Source of the DNA: Bacteroides sedimenti
Lineage (GTDB): Bacteria; Bacteroidota; Bacteroidia; Bacteroidales; Bacteroidaceae
DNA length: 64,000 nt
Reading direction: 5' to 3'
Assembly (NCBI RefSeq): GCF_040365225.1
Contig: NZ_AP028055.1
Span: 62,001 to 126,000, forward strand
In this document: in pieces, positions 17,752-27,944 of the stretch
Layout of the letters: each line of letters starts with the position of its first letter
How positions within the stretch are numbered: position 1 is the first letter of the stretch
Translations under genes and position numbers: made by a program
Notes under the pieces: generated by a model
The model's input: only the letters and a program-made list of their open reading frames with translations
Told to the model about the DNA's origin: nothing
Databases searched by the model: none

Positions 17752-18287
17752 TCTTATTAATCATTCTCGTGTGGTTAAAATTGTATTATGAAAAGATAAA
17801 TAATGCGTGGAATTTGCATTTTATAACCTCTAAATTTGTACCCATATTGATAGCTACATATGCTAAATTTTAAACCTTATACTATTATAGTCTATTTTAT
17901 CTGTAATTCCTCGCTCTTTTTCTATTGCATATAGGAAGAATAATTTGGTGATGGAATTGTTTGTTTTCAAAAGTGGTAGCTTTGGACATTTATGAGAGGG
18001 TAAAAATATACTTTAGTTTATATTATAAACATGATTTAATTTTATTTTAATTGGCTAAGATGGTTGCCTTTCTTTTGGTCTAAGGTATTTTTAGGGATTG
18101 AACAGTCTTATCAGTCTTTCTACAGAATATCTTTTTCGGCAAAAAGAAATTGATTACAGTGGTGAATCTTTATTGAAAAAACGAATCCCATTTTTTCAAC
18201 CAATGCAACAATTAAACCTATCAATATAATAATAGTGTTGTCACTTACAGATTGTTAAAATCGTATAACTAATAGATAAAATTATAC
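17752..18287. other. AT-rich intergenic stretch before susC
   Basis: No credible gene. Short open frames here have no recognisable domain. The stretch is very AT-rich and separates the palindrome array from the susC promoter. Confidence 0.6.
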
Positions 18288-18318
18288 TTGTTTTGGGGAT
18301 TGTGGGGTGATACCTTTG
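18288..18318 (+). promoter_or_regulatory. Bacteroides-type promoter for the mannan susC
   Basis: TTG at 18288-18290, 20-bp spacer and TACCTTTG at 18311-18318, an exact TAnnTTTG element. The predicted leader is about 35 nt. Confidence 0.65.
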
Positions 18319-18361
18319 TAATATCTTATAAAATAATTTCTATAAATTAATATCTAATAAT

Positions 18362-21300
18362 ATGAATAAAAAAACAAAAAAATGGCTGCATTTCATTTTA
18401 TCCTACAAACTAGTGATATTATGTATGCTTTTTAGCTCTTTCCAAACAGCACATGCTGTTGTTAATCAAAATTCCGATAAAATTACAGTTTCAGGTAACG
18501 TAAAAGATGGAAAAGGAGATCCTCTGATTGGAGCTACTATAAAGATAAAAGGTCAGGCAGTTGGTACAATTACTGATTTTGATGGTAAATACCAATTAAC
18601 CAATGTACCTAGAAATGCAATCCTTGAGTTCTCTTATATAGGAATGGTTGGTAAATCCGTTTCTGTTGGAGGAAATAGAGTAATAAATGTTGTTTTAGAC
18701 GAGTCATCTGTTCAATTGGATCAAGTTGTTGTTATTGGCTATGGTAGCGTCAAAAAAAGTGATTTGACGGGGTCTGTAGCTTCTATAAAAACAGAAGCTT
18801 TAAAAGAGATCCCAGCCAACTCTGTTGAAGGGTTGTTGCAAGGACGTGCTGCAGGGCTTCAGGTTGTTAATTCTTCTCAAGACCCAGGAGCAGGTTCTAC
18901 ACTTCGTATTCGTGGTGGAAGTTCTCTTCGTGGATCAAATTCTCCTTTGGTTGTTGTTGATGGTTTTCCATTAGGAGATGCCGGAGACTTAAAACAAATC
19001 AATCCTGCAGATATTGTTAGTATGGAAATACTAAAAGATGCTTCTGCTTCTGCTATTTATGGTTCGCGTGGTGCGAATGGTGTTATTATGATTGTTACAA
19101 AGAGGGCTAAAAAGGGAATAACCAGTATAACTGTAAAGCAACAAATTACAGTTTCGGAGTTTACCTCTGACTTAAATTTATGGCGCGACCCGGTATTGAT
19201 GGCATCACTTAGCAATGAAAGTAGAATCAATGGTGGTTTTACTCCTTTATATGTTGGTGAAAAAAGTTCAACTGGTATTTATTATCCTTCTATCGAAGAA
19301 CTTCAAACTACATGGAAAACAAATACAAGGTGGGATGATCTTGTATTCAGAAATAAGCCGGTTTCAAACAATACCACTGTGACAGTTTCCAGCTCTAATG
19401 AAAAAACGGTCTTTAATTTAAGTGCAAACTATTATACTGATAAAGGTATGTATATTAAAGATGATTATGCGAAAGGTGGTTATAATTTAAGTGTAGATCA
19501 TAATGTATACGATAACTTTAAAATTAAGTTTTTAAATATTCTTTCTCGAGGAACACGTAATTCTAATGGTGGATTATCATACTGGAGAAATCCTATTTTC
19601 CCGGTTTATGATGAAAAAGGAGATTATTACCTAACTAATGCAAATGACTTTGATCACCCAATAGCTATCAGTGACCACAGAATGAATAAAAGTAAAACAT
19701 TAGATGTTATTTCTTCGGCTGCATTGGAGTGGCAGGTATTACCTTGTTTAAAATTGACTTCTCAACTAAATTATAAATATGGAACATCAGTGAGTGATAG
19801 TTATCAACCCAAAATATATACTGAAGGTGGACAATTTAATAATGGACTGGCAAGTATAAATAACTGGGAAGGACATAATTTGGTTTCGGAGAATTTTGCA
19901 AATTTCCAAAAGACATTTAATAAACATGACTTTGGAGCAATGCTCGGTTATTCTTATGAATATAATATGTCAAGAAGTTCTGGCTTGGTTGCAAAAGATT
20001 TTGTAAATGAGGCTTTGGGAAATGAAAATATGAGTGCTGGTAATCCAGAAAAAAACGAAGTATCAAATGGATATTCTAAAACAAACTTAATATCCGGAAT
20101 GTTCCGCCTGAATTATGCTTATGCTAATAAGTACCTCATGACATTAACTGCTCGTAGTGACGGTTCTTCTAAATTCGGCGAAAACGACAAATGGGCAATG
20201 TTCCCTTCAGGAGCACTCAGCTGGAAAGCTCATGAAGAAGAATTTATTAAGAAATTGAATGTTTTCGATGAGTTGAAAGTACGTTTTAGCTATGGTATTT
20301 CGGGTAACCAGGGAATTAGTCCTTATCAAACACTAAGTCGTTACGGCACAGGCAAATATTATGATGATGGTAAATGGGTTACAACAATTGGTCCCGGATA
20401 TGTTTCCGGATGGACTGGTCCGGGATGGATATACAGAGTATGGAGTGGTATACCAAATCCTGATTTGAAATGGGAAACAACTGCACAGGCAGATTTAGGT
20501 ATCGATATGGCGTTCTTTAACAGGAGACTAAGATTGACTCTTGATGTTTATGATAAGCAAACCAAAGATTTGTTGCGTGAGCGTAATCTTGCACTTTCTT
20601 CCGGTTATGACAAAATGTGGGTAAATGATGGTAAAATACAGAATCGTGGCTTTGAAGTGACAGTCGATGCTGATATTATAAACACGAAAGATTGGAAGTT
20701 TGGAGGAACATTAATCTATTCTCTAAACAGAAACAAAGTAAAAAGTTTAGGTAATACATTGGAATCTGGACTAATCACAGACCCTATGACAGGCATGTTA
20801 TTTGAATATTCAGGAAATAACCTGGAACAATATCGTGATTATACCAATATCTTAGCTATTGGTCAACCGGTAAATGTATTTTATGGATACAAGACAAATG
20901 GTATTGTTCAAACACTAGAGGAAGGTCTGAAATCCGGATTATCCGGAGATAACGCAAACCCAGGTGAATACAAATATCTGGATTTAAATAATGACAAACA
21001 GATTAACGAAAGTGATAAAACAATTATAGGTAATCCTAATCCTGATTTTATGGCAAGTTTGGCTTTAAATCTTTCATGGAAAAAGTTCGATGCTAGCATT
21101 TTCCTAAATGGGGTGTTTGGCCAGGATGTATTAAATACTCAAGCATTTAATCAGCCAAGTAATCAACCATTCCGTTGGACTCCAGATAATCCTACAAACG
21201 CATATCCAAGCTTGAGAGAAGGACGTCAGGTTAAAATTTCTGATTGGTGGATTGAAGATGGCTCATTCCTGAGAGTACAAAACCTAAGTTTAGGCTATAC

Positions 21301-21478
21301 GTTTGATCTTCCAAAGAAAACAGTTTTATCAAAAGCGCGTATCTATGTTAACGCTTCCAATCTGTACACCTTCACTAAGTTTAAAGGATATGATCCGGAA
21401 GTTGGGTTGAATGGGGTATATGGTGGAGGTTATCCACGCCTTAGAAAATGGACTTTTGGTATTGATTTAACCTTTTAA
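18362..21478 (+). CDS. SusC-like TonB-dependent outer-membrane oligosaccharide transporter
   Basis: A 1038-residue outer-membrane protein that imports oligosaccharides with energy from TonB. An N-terminal signal (hydrophobic core SYKLVILCMLFSSFQTAHA) is followed by a carboxypeptidase-regulatory-like domain (about 40-115: VSGNVKDGKGDPLIGATIKI), the plug (from LDQVVVIGYGSVKKSDLTGS, with LRIRGGSSLRG and YGSRGANGVIMIVTK) and a 22-strand barrel that ends TFGIDLTF. The susD partner starts 14 bp downstream. In the genus such pairs bind one polysaccharide class; the flanking mannanases point to beta-mannan. Confidence 0.95.
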   Translation: MNKKTKKWLHFILSYKLVILCMLFSSFQTAHAVVNQNSDKITVSGNVKDGKGDPLIGATIKIKGQAVGTITDFDGKYQLTNVPRNAILEFSYIGMVGKSVSVGGNRVINVVLDESSVQLDQVVVIGYGSVKKSDLTGSVASIKTEALKEIPANSVEGLLQGRAAGLQVVNSSQDPGAGSTLRIRGGSSLRGSNSPLVVVDGFPLGDAGDLKQINPADIVSMEILKDASASAIYGSRGANGVIMIVTKRAKKGITSITVKQQITVSEFTSDLNLWRDPVLMASLSNESRINGGFTPLYVGEKSSTGIYYPSIEELQTTWKTNTRWDDLVFRNKPVSNNTTVTVSSSNEKTVFNLSANYYTDKGMYIKDDYAKGGYNLSVDHNVYDNFKIKFLNILSRGTRNSNGGLSYWRNPIFPVYDEKGDYYLTNANDFDHPIAISDHRMNKSKTLDVISSAALEWQVLPCLKLTSQLNYKYGTSVSDSYQPKIYTEGGQFNNGLASINNWEGHNLVSENFANFQKTFNKHDFGAMLGYSYEYNMSRSSGLVAKDFVNEALGNENMSAGNPEKNEVSNGYSKTNLISGMFRLNYAYANKYLMTLTARSDGSSKFGENDKWAMFPSGALSWKAHEEEFIKKLNVFDELKVRFSYGISGNQGISPYQTLSRYGTGKYYDDGKWVTTIGPGYVSGWTGPGWIYRVWSGIPNPDLKWETTAQADLGIDMAFFNRRLRLTLDVYDKQTKDLLRERNLALSSGYDKMWVNDGKIQNRGFEVTVDADIINTKDWKFGGTLIYSLNRNKVKSLGNTLESGLITDPMTGMLFEYSGNNLEQYRDYTNILAIGQPVNVFYGYKTNGIVQTLEEGLKSGLSGDNANPGEYKYLDLNNDKQINESDKTIIGNPNPDFMASLALNLSWKKFDASIFLNGVFGQDVLNTQAFNQPSNQPFRWTPDNPTNAYPSLREGRQVKISDWWIEDGSFLRVQNLSLGYTFDLPKKTVLSKARIYVNASNLYTFTKFKGYDPEVGLNGVYGGGYPRLRKWTFGIDLTF

Positions 21479-21492
21479 AAAACATGATAATT

Positions 21493-22998
21493 ATGAAAAA
21501 TAAAATAAAATTGTTTGCCATTTGTTCAGCTTTAGCTCTTGGCTCATGCAATTTAGATGAAAAGCCTTATGGCTTTTATTCCGAAGATAATTTTTATAAA
21601 ACCGCAGCCGACGCTGAAGCGGCTCTTACTTATGCTTACGGAACACTTACTTATTTGGAATATTCCAGAACTATTTTTTTCCTTGGAGATATTGCCAGTG
21701 AAATAACAACAACTAAGTCGGACGCTAGTGTTGACAATCAGGATTTGAATAACTGGAAAGTAGATAATTTTAAAACAAACGGATCGCTAGAGAACTTTTT
21801 TAAGTATGCATTCATCGGAGTAAACAGAGCAAATGCGGTAATTCAAAAGGTTCCCGGTTGTGATTTCAATCAATCTTTGAAAGATCAGTACCTTGGGGAA
21901 GCTTATTTTTTGAGGGCATGGAATTATTTTAATCTGGTCCGTAATTTTGGACTTGTTCCTTTACATAATACTGTGACTGGAACCTTAAATCAAACTTCAA
22001 CTCCTTTAGCACCCAATATGGATGCAATGTATGATCTGATTCTTTCTGATTGTCGTAAAGCAGCTGATTTGTTATCAGTTTATGATGCACCGAGAATTGG
22101 ACGTGCAGACAAAGTTGCTGCTCAGTCACTTGCTGCTAAAGCTTACTTGTACGTTGCATCTGCAAAAGAACACAATGTGCCTTTATACAAAGACATGAAA
22201 CGTGATTTTAATGCAATGTATGACAGTGCCGCTTATTATTCAGGAGAAGTAATCAATAAACAATCGGTTTATAAGTTTGAGAACTCTTTATTGGATATCT
22301 ATGATGTTGAAAAGCCAAGAGGTTCTGAACACATATTTATTATGGCGATGGATCGATCAGGCTCAACTGAAGGTGAATATTCCAAGATTTCAAAGATGTT
22401 TATCCCCTATATTGACGGAGCTACACTTTACCTGAAACAAGGTGATTCAAATACATATATACCAACACATGACGGTTGGGGAGAATATCGTACAGAAATT
22501 AACTTCTACAATAGTTATGATCCTAACGATAAACGGAAAACAGATCTTATCGTCAGCAAAGTATACAATGCAAATGGTACATTGAAAGCCGAATATCCAA
22601 GTAAGATACCGTACCCTTTCTGTCGGAAGTTTATAGATCCAAAATTTGATGCTGATAAAACAAGCACTCGGCCATTCTTAATCAGATTTTCTGATGTAGC
22701 ATTAATTTATGCAGAAGCAGCTGGACCCACTAGTAAATCTTATGAACTAGTAAACTTTATTCGCCACAGAGCCAATTTAGGCGATTTGAAACCAAATCTC
22801 GATAAAAATGATTTTAGAAAAGAGATTTTTAAAGAACGTACTTTTGAATTAGCCTTTGAAGGTGACCATATGTATGATCTTCGCCGTTGGAACCGCATAA
22901 CTAAAGATGTTCCCGAGGCAGCAGGATTGAGTGAGGATAAAGTCACTTTCTATCCAATACCTCAGGCTGAAATTAATTTGAACGGAAGTCTTAGATAA
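21493..22998 (+). CDS. SusD-like outer-membrane glycan-binding lipoprotein
   Basis: A lipoprotein of about 501 residues that caps the SusC channel and binds the glycan outside the cell. The signal is MKNKIKLFAICSALALGSC with the lipidated Cys at 19. The ATG at 21493 gives a normal lipoprotein signal; one at 21484 adds three residues. RagB/SusD features are the TPR-like helices (EAYFLRAWNYFNLVRNFG, AAKAYLYVASA) and the C-terminal block ERTFELAFEGDHMYDLRRW with FYPIPQAEI. It lies directly after susC. Confidence 0.94.
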   Translation: MKNKIKLFAICSALALGSCNLDEKPYGFYSEDNFYKTAADAEAALTYAYGTLTYLEYSRTIFFLGDIASEITTTKSDASVDNQDLNNWKVDNFKTNGSLENFFKYAFIGVNRANAVIQKVPGCDFNQSLKDQYLGEAYFLRAWNYFNLVRNFGLVPLHNTVTGTLNQTSTPLAPNMDAMYDLILSDCRKAADLLSVYDAPRIGRADKVAAQSLAAKAYLYVASAKEHNVPLYKDMKRDFNAMYDSAAYYSGEVINKQSVYKFENSLLDIYDVEKPRGSEHIFIMAMDRSGSTEGEYSKISKMFIPYIDGATLYLKQGDSNTYIPTHDGWGEYRTEINFYNSYDPNDKRKTDLIVSKVYNANGTLKAEYPSKIPYPFCRKFIDPKFDADKTSTRPFLIRFSDVALIYAEAAGPTSKSYELVNFIRHRANLGDLKPNLDKNDFRKEIFKERTFELAFEGDHMYDLRRWNRITKDVPEAAGLSEDKVTFYPIPQAEINLNGSLR

Positions 22999-23016
22999 AT
23001 TAAATTAGATAATTAT

Positions 23017-23976
23017 ATGAAAATAGTAAAATATATATTAATTGCAGTTGTGGCATTGGCACAACTATCATGTGTGAAAGATCCATTGGAGGATGTAAAA
23101 GATGGAGGATGGAATCATGAAAGGTCAATTCTAAATATTAAATTTGAAAATCAAGTTGGAACTGCTACTATTGAAAATATTGATGCTACTACAGGTCAGA
23201 TAACAGTAGCCATAAATGTGACTGCAATTCCCGATTTGTCAAGTGTCAAGCTAAATAAATTAGAGACATCTTATCAAGCAACTTCATCTGTTGTGGTAGG
23301 TGAAGCGATGAATTTTGAGAATAATTCAAGAACTGCTTCATTAACCGTGACGTCAGCTACTGGTGAAAAACGTGATTATACAATTCATGCAACTGAATTC
23401 ACTGAATCTCTGGTTGGAACTTGGAAAGTGAATAAATTAACTATTTTTGGTGGTACTGGTCCCGAATATGGTGGTGGAGCTGTAATGCAACTTATTGACA
23501 AACCATGGTGTTGGTCTAGTAATTTTGGTCCGGATAAAGAGTGTGACAACTCTCTGACATTTACAATGACTGGAATTTCAGATGACGGAAATACAAGCGG
23601 TAAATGTGTTAATAATGCCGGAGCAGATGGTAAATATGCCGATTTTATATTTGTTGGAAGTATGAACAAAGATAATCCTGGAGTAGATCTGGATTTAAAA
23701 AAATATTATCGTCAAATACCTGAAGGAGAAAGTACATGGGTACGAAATTATGCGGCTGGGACAATTACTTTCACCGATGCTAATGGAAGAGTTACCACAG
23801 GCTCATTAGTTGGACCTGGAACTGAAAATTTGGGTAATGGTCTGTCGATGACTATTTCTAACAATGCTTTTGCATTCAATATTAATGGTACGGATGATTG
23901 GAAAAACATATATAGTGACTATGATAAGTTTGCAAAGAAAGTACGCAGATACTGGATTTCTGTTACAAAGTCCTGA
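23017..23976 (+). CDS. Surface lipoprotein of the mannan locus (SusE-position, DUF5018-like N-terminus)
   Basis: A 319-residue lipoprotein (signal MKIVKYILIAVVALAQLSC, Cys at 19). Residues about 30-130 form a beta-rich domain with the repeat style of DUF5018-like Ig modules (IENIDATTGQITVAINVTAIPDLSSVKL). The second half, from ESLVGTWKVNKLTIFGG, looks like a lipocalin-like beta domain with several Trp and Tyr that could bind sugar. It is third after susC and susD, the usual place of a surface glycan-binding protein. No enzyme motif is visible. The binding role is inferred from position. Confidence 0.75.
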   Translation: MKIVKYILIAVVALAQLSCVKDPLEDVKDGGWNHERSILNIKFENQVGTATIENIDATTGQITVAINVTAIPDLSSVKLNKLETSYQATSSVVVGEAMNFENNSRTASLTVTSATGEKRDYTIHATEFTESLVGTWKVNKLTIFGGTGPEYGGGAVMQLIDKPWCWSSNFGPDKECDNSLTFTMTGISDDGNTSGKCVNNAGADGKYADFIFVGSMNKDNPGVDLDLKKYYRQIPEGESTWVRNYAAGTITFTDANGRVTTGSLVGPGTENLGNGLSMTISNNAFAFNINGTDDWKNIYSDYDKFAKKVRRYWISVTKS

Positions 23977-23990
23977 TCCTGTGTAAATTC

Positions 23991-24049
23991 AGAAGCTATA
24001 ATTAGATTATGAAGCAATTCATAATCTAATTATATGCTGATATGCTTCT
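23991..24049 (+). terminator. Strong hairpin after the susC-susD-lipoprotein block
   Basis: Perfect 16-bp stem (23998-24013 with 24018-24033) closed by a GCAA tetraloop, with outer AGAAGC/GCTTCT complementarity. There is no U-run after it, so mRNA processing or 3' protection is as likely as termination. From here to 24398 I see no gene and no clear promoter. Confidence 0.6.
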
Positions 24050-24398
24050 AAAATATGGTTACGATTTATCTATCCTTGTTAAGTAAATGCTTTTAATAAT
24101 CGTATATTAACCTAGGAATGGATAGCGCATAAGTACAATTATTCTTTTGTCTAGTTTTCTGGAACTACTGCTGTATATGTTATGGCTGCATAGAAATTTG
24201 ATTATGAAATTAAAAGAAGCAGCCAAGCAATGACGTGTAGCTCAAAGAGTACGTACATGAAGTTTTACTATTATATGGGTGTTCTGAAAAGCTTGCTCTA
24301 ATAATTTAATGAGATCTGCTTAATCTTTGGCATGTCAAATTTTAATCTAATATTAATATGATACCCGTTTTATGAGTATCGCAACTCTATATTTACAC

Positions 24399-25586
24399 AT
24401 GAAAAAAGCATATGTATTATTATTGATGCTTACCTTATTCTCTGTTTCTTGTATAAAAGGAAATCCATCTGATATTCCGACTGAAGGAGAAACAAATCCA
24501 CCATCAACTATTAAGCTTAGTATGGTAGACAAAAATGCCACTACTCAAACAAAAGCATTGTATTCTCAATTATGGGCAATACAATCTAAAGGCTTTATGT
24601 TTGGTCACCACGATGATCTTTGGTATGGACGCAAATGGTACAATAAACCTGAAGGGTCTGATACGAAGGATGTCTGCGGAGATTATCCTGCTGTATTTGG
24701 TGTTGACTTTGCTGAAATAATGGATGATAGATGTCTTACGTCAACTTCCCAAGCAGAGAATGCAATTCGTAAACGGTGTATATTGGAAGCTCGAAGTAGA
24801 GGAGAAGTGATTCTTGCATGTTGTCATTTGAATAATCCATTGACAGATGGTGATGCATGGGATAACTCAAATAATAAAGTAGTAAAAGAAATTCTGACAG
24901 AAGGAAGTGCTACCAATATTCGTTTTAAAACCTGGTTGGATAGACTGGCTATATTTGCTGCTGAATTAAAAGATGATAAAGGTAATTTGATCCCGATTAT
25001 TTTCCGTCCATTCCACGAACATACACAAACATGGTCATGGTGGGGACAATCGTGCACAACTAAAGAAGAATTTATTGGCTTGTGGAAATTTACTGTTAAT
25101 TATTTGCGCGATACGAAAGGTGTCCATCAATTTATATATGCCATTTCTCCACAAATGGATGTTCCAAAGACAAAAGATGATTTTCTGTTCCGTTGGCCGG
25201 GCGATGATTATGTAGACTTTATAGGAATGGATTGTTATCACGGGTTGAATCCAAGCACATTTACTACTAATTTGAATGCAATTTCGACAGTTTCTAAAGA
25301 AAAAATGAAACCTTGTGGAGTTACCGAAACAGGAGTCGAAGGCTTTAAAGATAGTGATTATTGGACAAAGCAGATTTTAACTCCGGCTACTGGACAGGCT
25401 GTCAGCATGATTGTAATGTGGCGAAACAAGTATGATCCTCAAGAGACTGGAACTCATTATTATTCTGTATTTCAGGGTCATCCATCAGTGTCTAACTTTA
25501 TAAAAATGTATAATAGCCCTATATCTTTATTTAGTAAAGATCTTCCGGATATGTATAAAATGGCAGATGGTATAACAATTAATTAG
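24399..25586 (+). CDS. GH26 endo-beta-1,4-mannanase, lipoprotein
   Basis: Cleaves the backbone of beta-mannan at the cell surface or in the periplasm. The 395-residue lipoprotein (MKKAYVLLLMLTLFSVSC, Cys18) has the GH26 acid/base Glu207 in FRPFHEHTQTWSWWG and the nucleophile Glu310 in GVTETGVEG; FMFGHHDD near the N-terminus is also typical. The ATG at 24399 is used since the frame start at 24372 would precede the signal peptide. Mannobiose-producing GH26 enzymes feed the mannosylglucose phosphorylase pathway encoded downstream. Confidence 0.93.
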   Translation: MKKAYVLLLMLTLFSVSCIKGNPSDIPTEGETNPPSTIKLSMVDKNATTQTKALYSQLWAIQSKGFMFGHHDDLWYGRKWYNKPEGSDTKDVCGDYPAVFGVDFAEIMDDRCLTSTSQAENAIRKRCILEARSRGEVILACCHLNNPLTDGDAWDNSNNKVVKEILTEGSATNIRFKTWLDRLAIFAAELKDDKGNLIPIIFRPFHEHTQTWSWWGQSCTTKEEFIGLWKFTVNYLRDTKGVHQFIYAISPQMDVPKTKDDFLFRWPGDDYVDFIGMDCYHGLNPSTFTTNLNAISTVSKEKMKPCGVTETGVEGFKDSDYWTKQILTPATGQAVSMIVMWRNKYDPQETGTHYYSVFQGHPSVSNFIKMYNSPISLFSKDLPDMYKMADGITIN

Positions 25587-25906
25587 GGGTATTTATTGAT
25601 AAAATAATAGATAAATATAAGTCAGGTATTTAGATCTCCTTTACATCAAAAGCGAATGATATTAAGTTTGAGCCAAAAGAAAAAATTAGATATTCCATTA
25701 GATAGCCTGTTTATATGCATGTATTACAGTGAAATAAAAATCTATTTATGAATTAGATGCCATTATGGCTAAATTGTTTACAATTTTACCAAGATTTATG
25801 TTTAACAATAAAATATGTCGTAATTTGAAAACCGATGCATCATTTAAGTCGCTGTAAAATGTTATTTTTCAGTGAACCTTAAATAATATTACTAAATTAA
25901 CTGTTT
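25587..25906. other. Intergenic spacer with possible weak promoter
   Basis: No gene seen. TAAGTTTG at 25663-25670 matches TAnnTTTG, but the -33 region 20 bp before it is only TTT, and the element is 237 bp from the next start, so a promoter is possible but weakly supported. Confidence 0.3.
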
Positions 25907-27592
25907 ATGAAAAAAAATATTGCTTCTTTTTTTGTATTATTTCTAATAACGCAAATTGCTTCAGCTAATTTTAATAAAGTCACCGTAATTATGGGGAAAT
26001 TTGCTCTGTATGAAAAGGTAGAAATCAATGTTAATCTTACTGAAAACTGGCAGAACCCATATTTGCAGGAAGACATTGCTTTGGATATGGAGATTATCTC
26101 TCCTTCAGGAAGGATGATGTTATTACCTTGTTTTTATGTTTCGGGTGAAAGTGGTAAAGAATCGTTGTGGAAAGCTCGTTTTACTCCACAGGAGTTAGGA
26201 AAATATCAATATAAATTCGTAATCACAAAAAATAAGCATCTTGCGTATTCTACGGGTTATAAAAAAATAGCGATCATCTCTTCCGGCTCTAAAAATGGCT
26301 TTCTTCATGCGAATGACAAATGGACTTTCCGTTTTGACGATGGAAAACCATTTCGTGGAATAGGTGAGAACATTTGTTGGGAATCACGAGACAGCGATGA
26401 CTCTAAATTTTTCAAGGAATTAAATCAGAAGTCAAAATTTAATTATGAGTATATGTTACCAACTTTGGCAACCAATGGAGGTAATTTTTTTCGGACTTGG
26501 ATGTGTTCTTGGAATCTCCCTATTGATTTTAAAAATGGGTTTAATAATAATCGTTACCAATCCTCAGATGAATACTATAATCCCAGTGCATTAATAAAAA
26601 TGGATCGATTGATGGAACTCAATGATTCATTACATTTGTATATGATGCTCACTTTGGGTCCGGGCGCCTACAATAAGCGCGAAGGCGGATTGGTTGATTC
26701 GGCTGCAGATTTTTTTGTGAAACAAGAAGCCAAACAACGATATAAAAACAGATTAAGATACATAGTAGCTCGTTGGGGATATAGCACAAGTATTGCTGCT
26801 TGGGAGTTTTTTAACGAAGTTGATAATGTACAATTCGGTGACCCTGGTCATGCCATTAATGGTGCCGATATTGTTGCCTGGCATGATGAAATGAGCCGGT
26901 ACCTTAAATCAATCGATCCTTATAATCATATATGCACCACAAGTATTTCTCACCGTGACATTGATGGCTTAAATTCTTTGAAGTGCATTGATGTAAATCA
27001 AAAACATATTTATCGTAATACATCTATTATCCCTGTCGAGATTAACAGATATGTGGAGAAATTTGATAAACCTTATGTTATTGGTGAATTTGGCTATGAG
27101 TGGGATTGGAGTAAAAACTTCAATGACTTTGCCGAAAGTATGGATATGGATTTTCGTCGTGGTTTATGGTACGGACTTTTTTCACCTACACCTATATTAC
27201 CCATGAGTTGGTGGTGGGAGTTTTTTGATAGTCGCAACATGCAATCTTATTTAAAAGGCGTTCGTCAAATTAGTGATATGATGCTGGCCGCTGGAGATGG
27301 TTCGTTTCAACATGTTCCTGTTAATGCCGGGAACTGTCAGGCTTTTGGTGTGAAATGTGGATCAACTTTTTTTGTTTATCTATTAAACGCCAATTTGGAT
27401 CCAGCTTCTGTAATAGTGAATATTCAAACGAAGATAGATGGCAACTATTCCATACAATCGTTCGATCCAAAAACTCTTATTTACAAGGATGTAAAAGTTC
27501 ACTCTTCTTCAGAGAATGGATTAAAAATAAATGATTTATATCTCGAATCCCTTCGAGAGCAGGTCATAATCATTACTCCTTCTAAAAAATAG
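25907..27592 (+). CDS. Exported GH5-like glycoside hydrolase with DUF5060 domain, putative mannanase
   Basis: A 561-residue protein with a signal peptide (MKKNIASFFVLFLITQIASA). Residues about 22-125 are a beta-sandwich of DUF5060 type (MIISPSGRM-like strand, WKARFTPQELGKYQYKF). Residues 130-480 form a TIM barrel with the GH5 acid/base Glu304 in WEFFNEVD and nucleophile Glu394 in VIGEFGYEW. A small C-terminal beta domain follows. Position between a GH26 mannanase and a GH2 enzyme suggests action on mannan or manno-oligosaccharides. The exact GH5-like subfamily cannot be fixed by eye. Confidence 0.8.
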   Translation: MKKNIASFFVLFLITQIASANFNKVTVIMGKFALYEKVEINVNLTENWQNPYLQEDIALDMEIISPSGRMMLLPCFYVSGESGKESLWKARFTPQELGKYQYKFVITKNKHLAYSTGYKKIAIISSGSKNGFLHANDKWTFRFDDGKPFRGIGENICWESRDSDDSKFFKELNQKSKFNYEYMLPTLATNGGNFFRTWMCSWNLPIDFKNGFNNNRYQSSDEYYNPSALIKMDRLMELNDSLHLYMMLTLGPGAYNKREGGLVDSAADFFVKQEAKQRYKNRLRYIVARWGYSTSIAAWEFFNEVDNVQFGDPGHAINGADIVAWHDEMSRYLKSIDPYNHICTTSISHRDIDGLNSLKCIDVNQKHIYRNTSIIPVEINRYVEKFDKPYVIGEFGYEWDWSKNFNDFAESMDMDFRRGLWYGLFSPTPILPMSWWWEFFDSRNMQSYLKGVRQISDMMLAAGDGSFQHVPVNAGNCQAFGVKCGSTFFVYLLNANLDPASVIVNIQTKIDGNYSIQSFDPKTLIYKDVKVHSSSENGLKINDLYLESLREQVIIITPSKK

Positions 27593-27669
27593 AAATAGAG
27601 TTTCAAAGGTGAGTTTGCAACTACTCAATATCCTTAATAATTAGCCAGAAGTTATTGACCACAACATTT

Positions 27670-27786
27670 GATCATAAAAGGATTTTGCTTTTTTTCGCTA
27701 TGTGGATTGTAGAGTGATGTTGGAAAAAAGTTTTAGTCCTTTTTTATGATCGAAAAAGTAAACCAATCTTCTGTATTTACTTTTTC
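27670..27786 (+). repeat. Two tandem inverted repeats between mannan-locus genes
   Basis: 27670-27682 pairs with 27737-27751 (two-base bulge), and 27752-27762 pairs perfectly over 11 bp with 27776-27786, with a 13-base loop. They lie in the 352-bp gap before the GH2 gene. The rest of that gap holds no gene; TACATTTG at 27914-27921 matches TAnnTTTG just before the GH2 start but has no good -33 element. Confidence 0.6.
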
Positions 27787-27944
27787 TGGCCTGATAACTC
27801 TTTTGGAGATGTTGCTTTCAATTGTTCCTTGCATTATGCTAAAATACTAGATAATTGTCAGAAAAGTATCATTCATGGAAAAAATAATATTACTCTATTG
27901 CTAATAAAAGGACTACATTTGTTCTGTAAAATAATAATAATGTC

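Noticed and set aside
18320..22998. ECF sigma/anti-sigma control of the susC gene
   Set aside because: No sigma or anti-sigma gene is present, and the SusC N-terminus lacks an obvious extra signalling domain; the AraC gene is the better candidate regulator.
24190..24300. Short open frames that could be transposase debris
   Set aside because: Frames are under 25 codons and show no recognisable motif.
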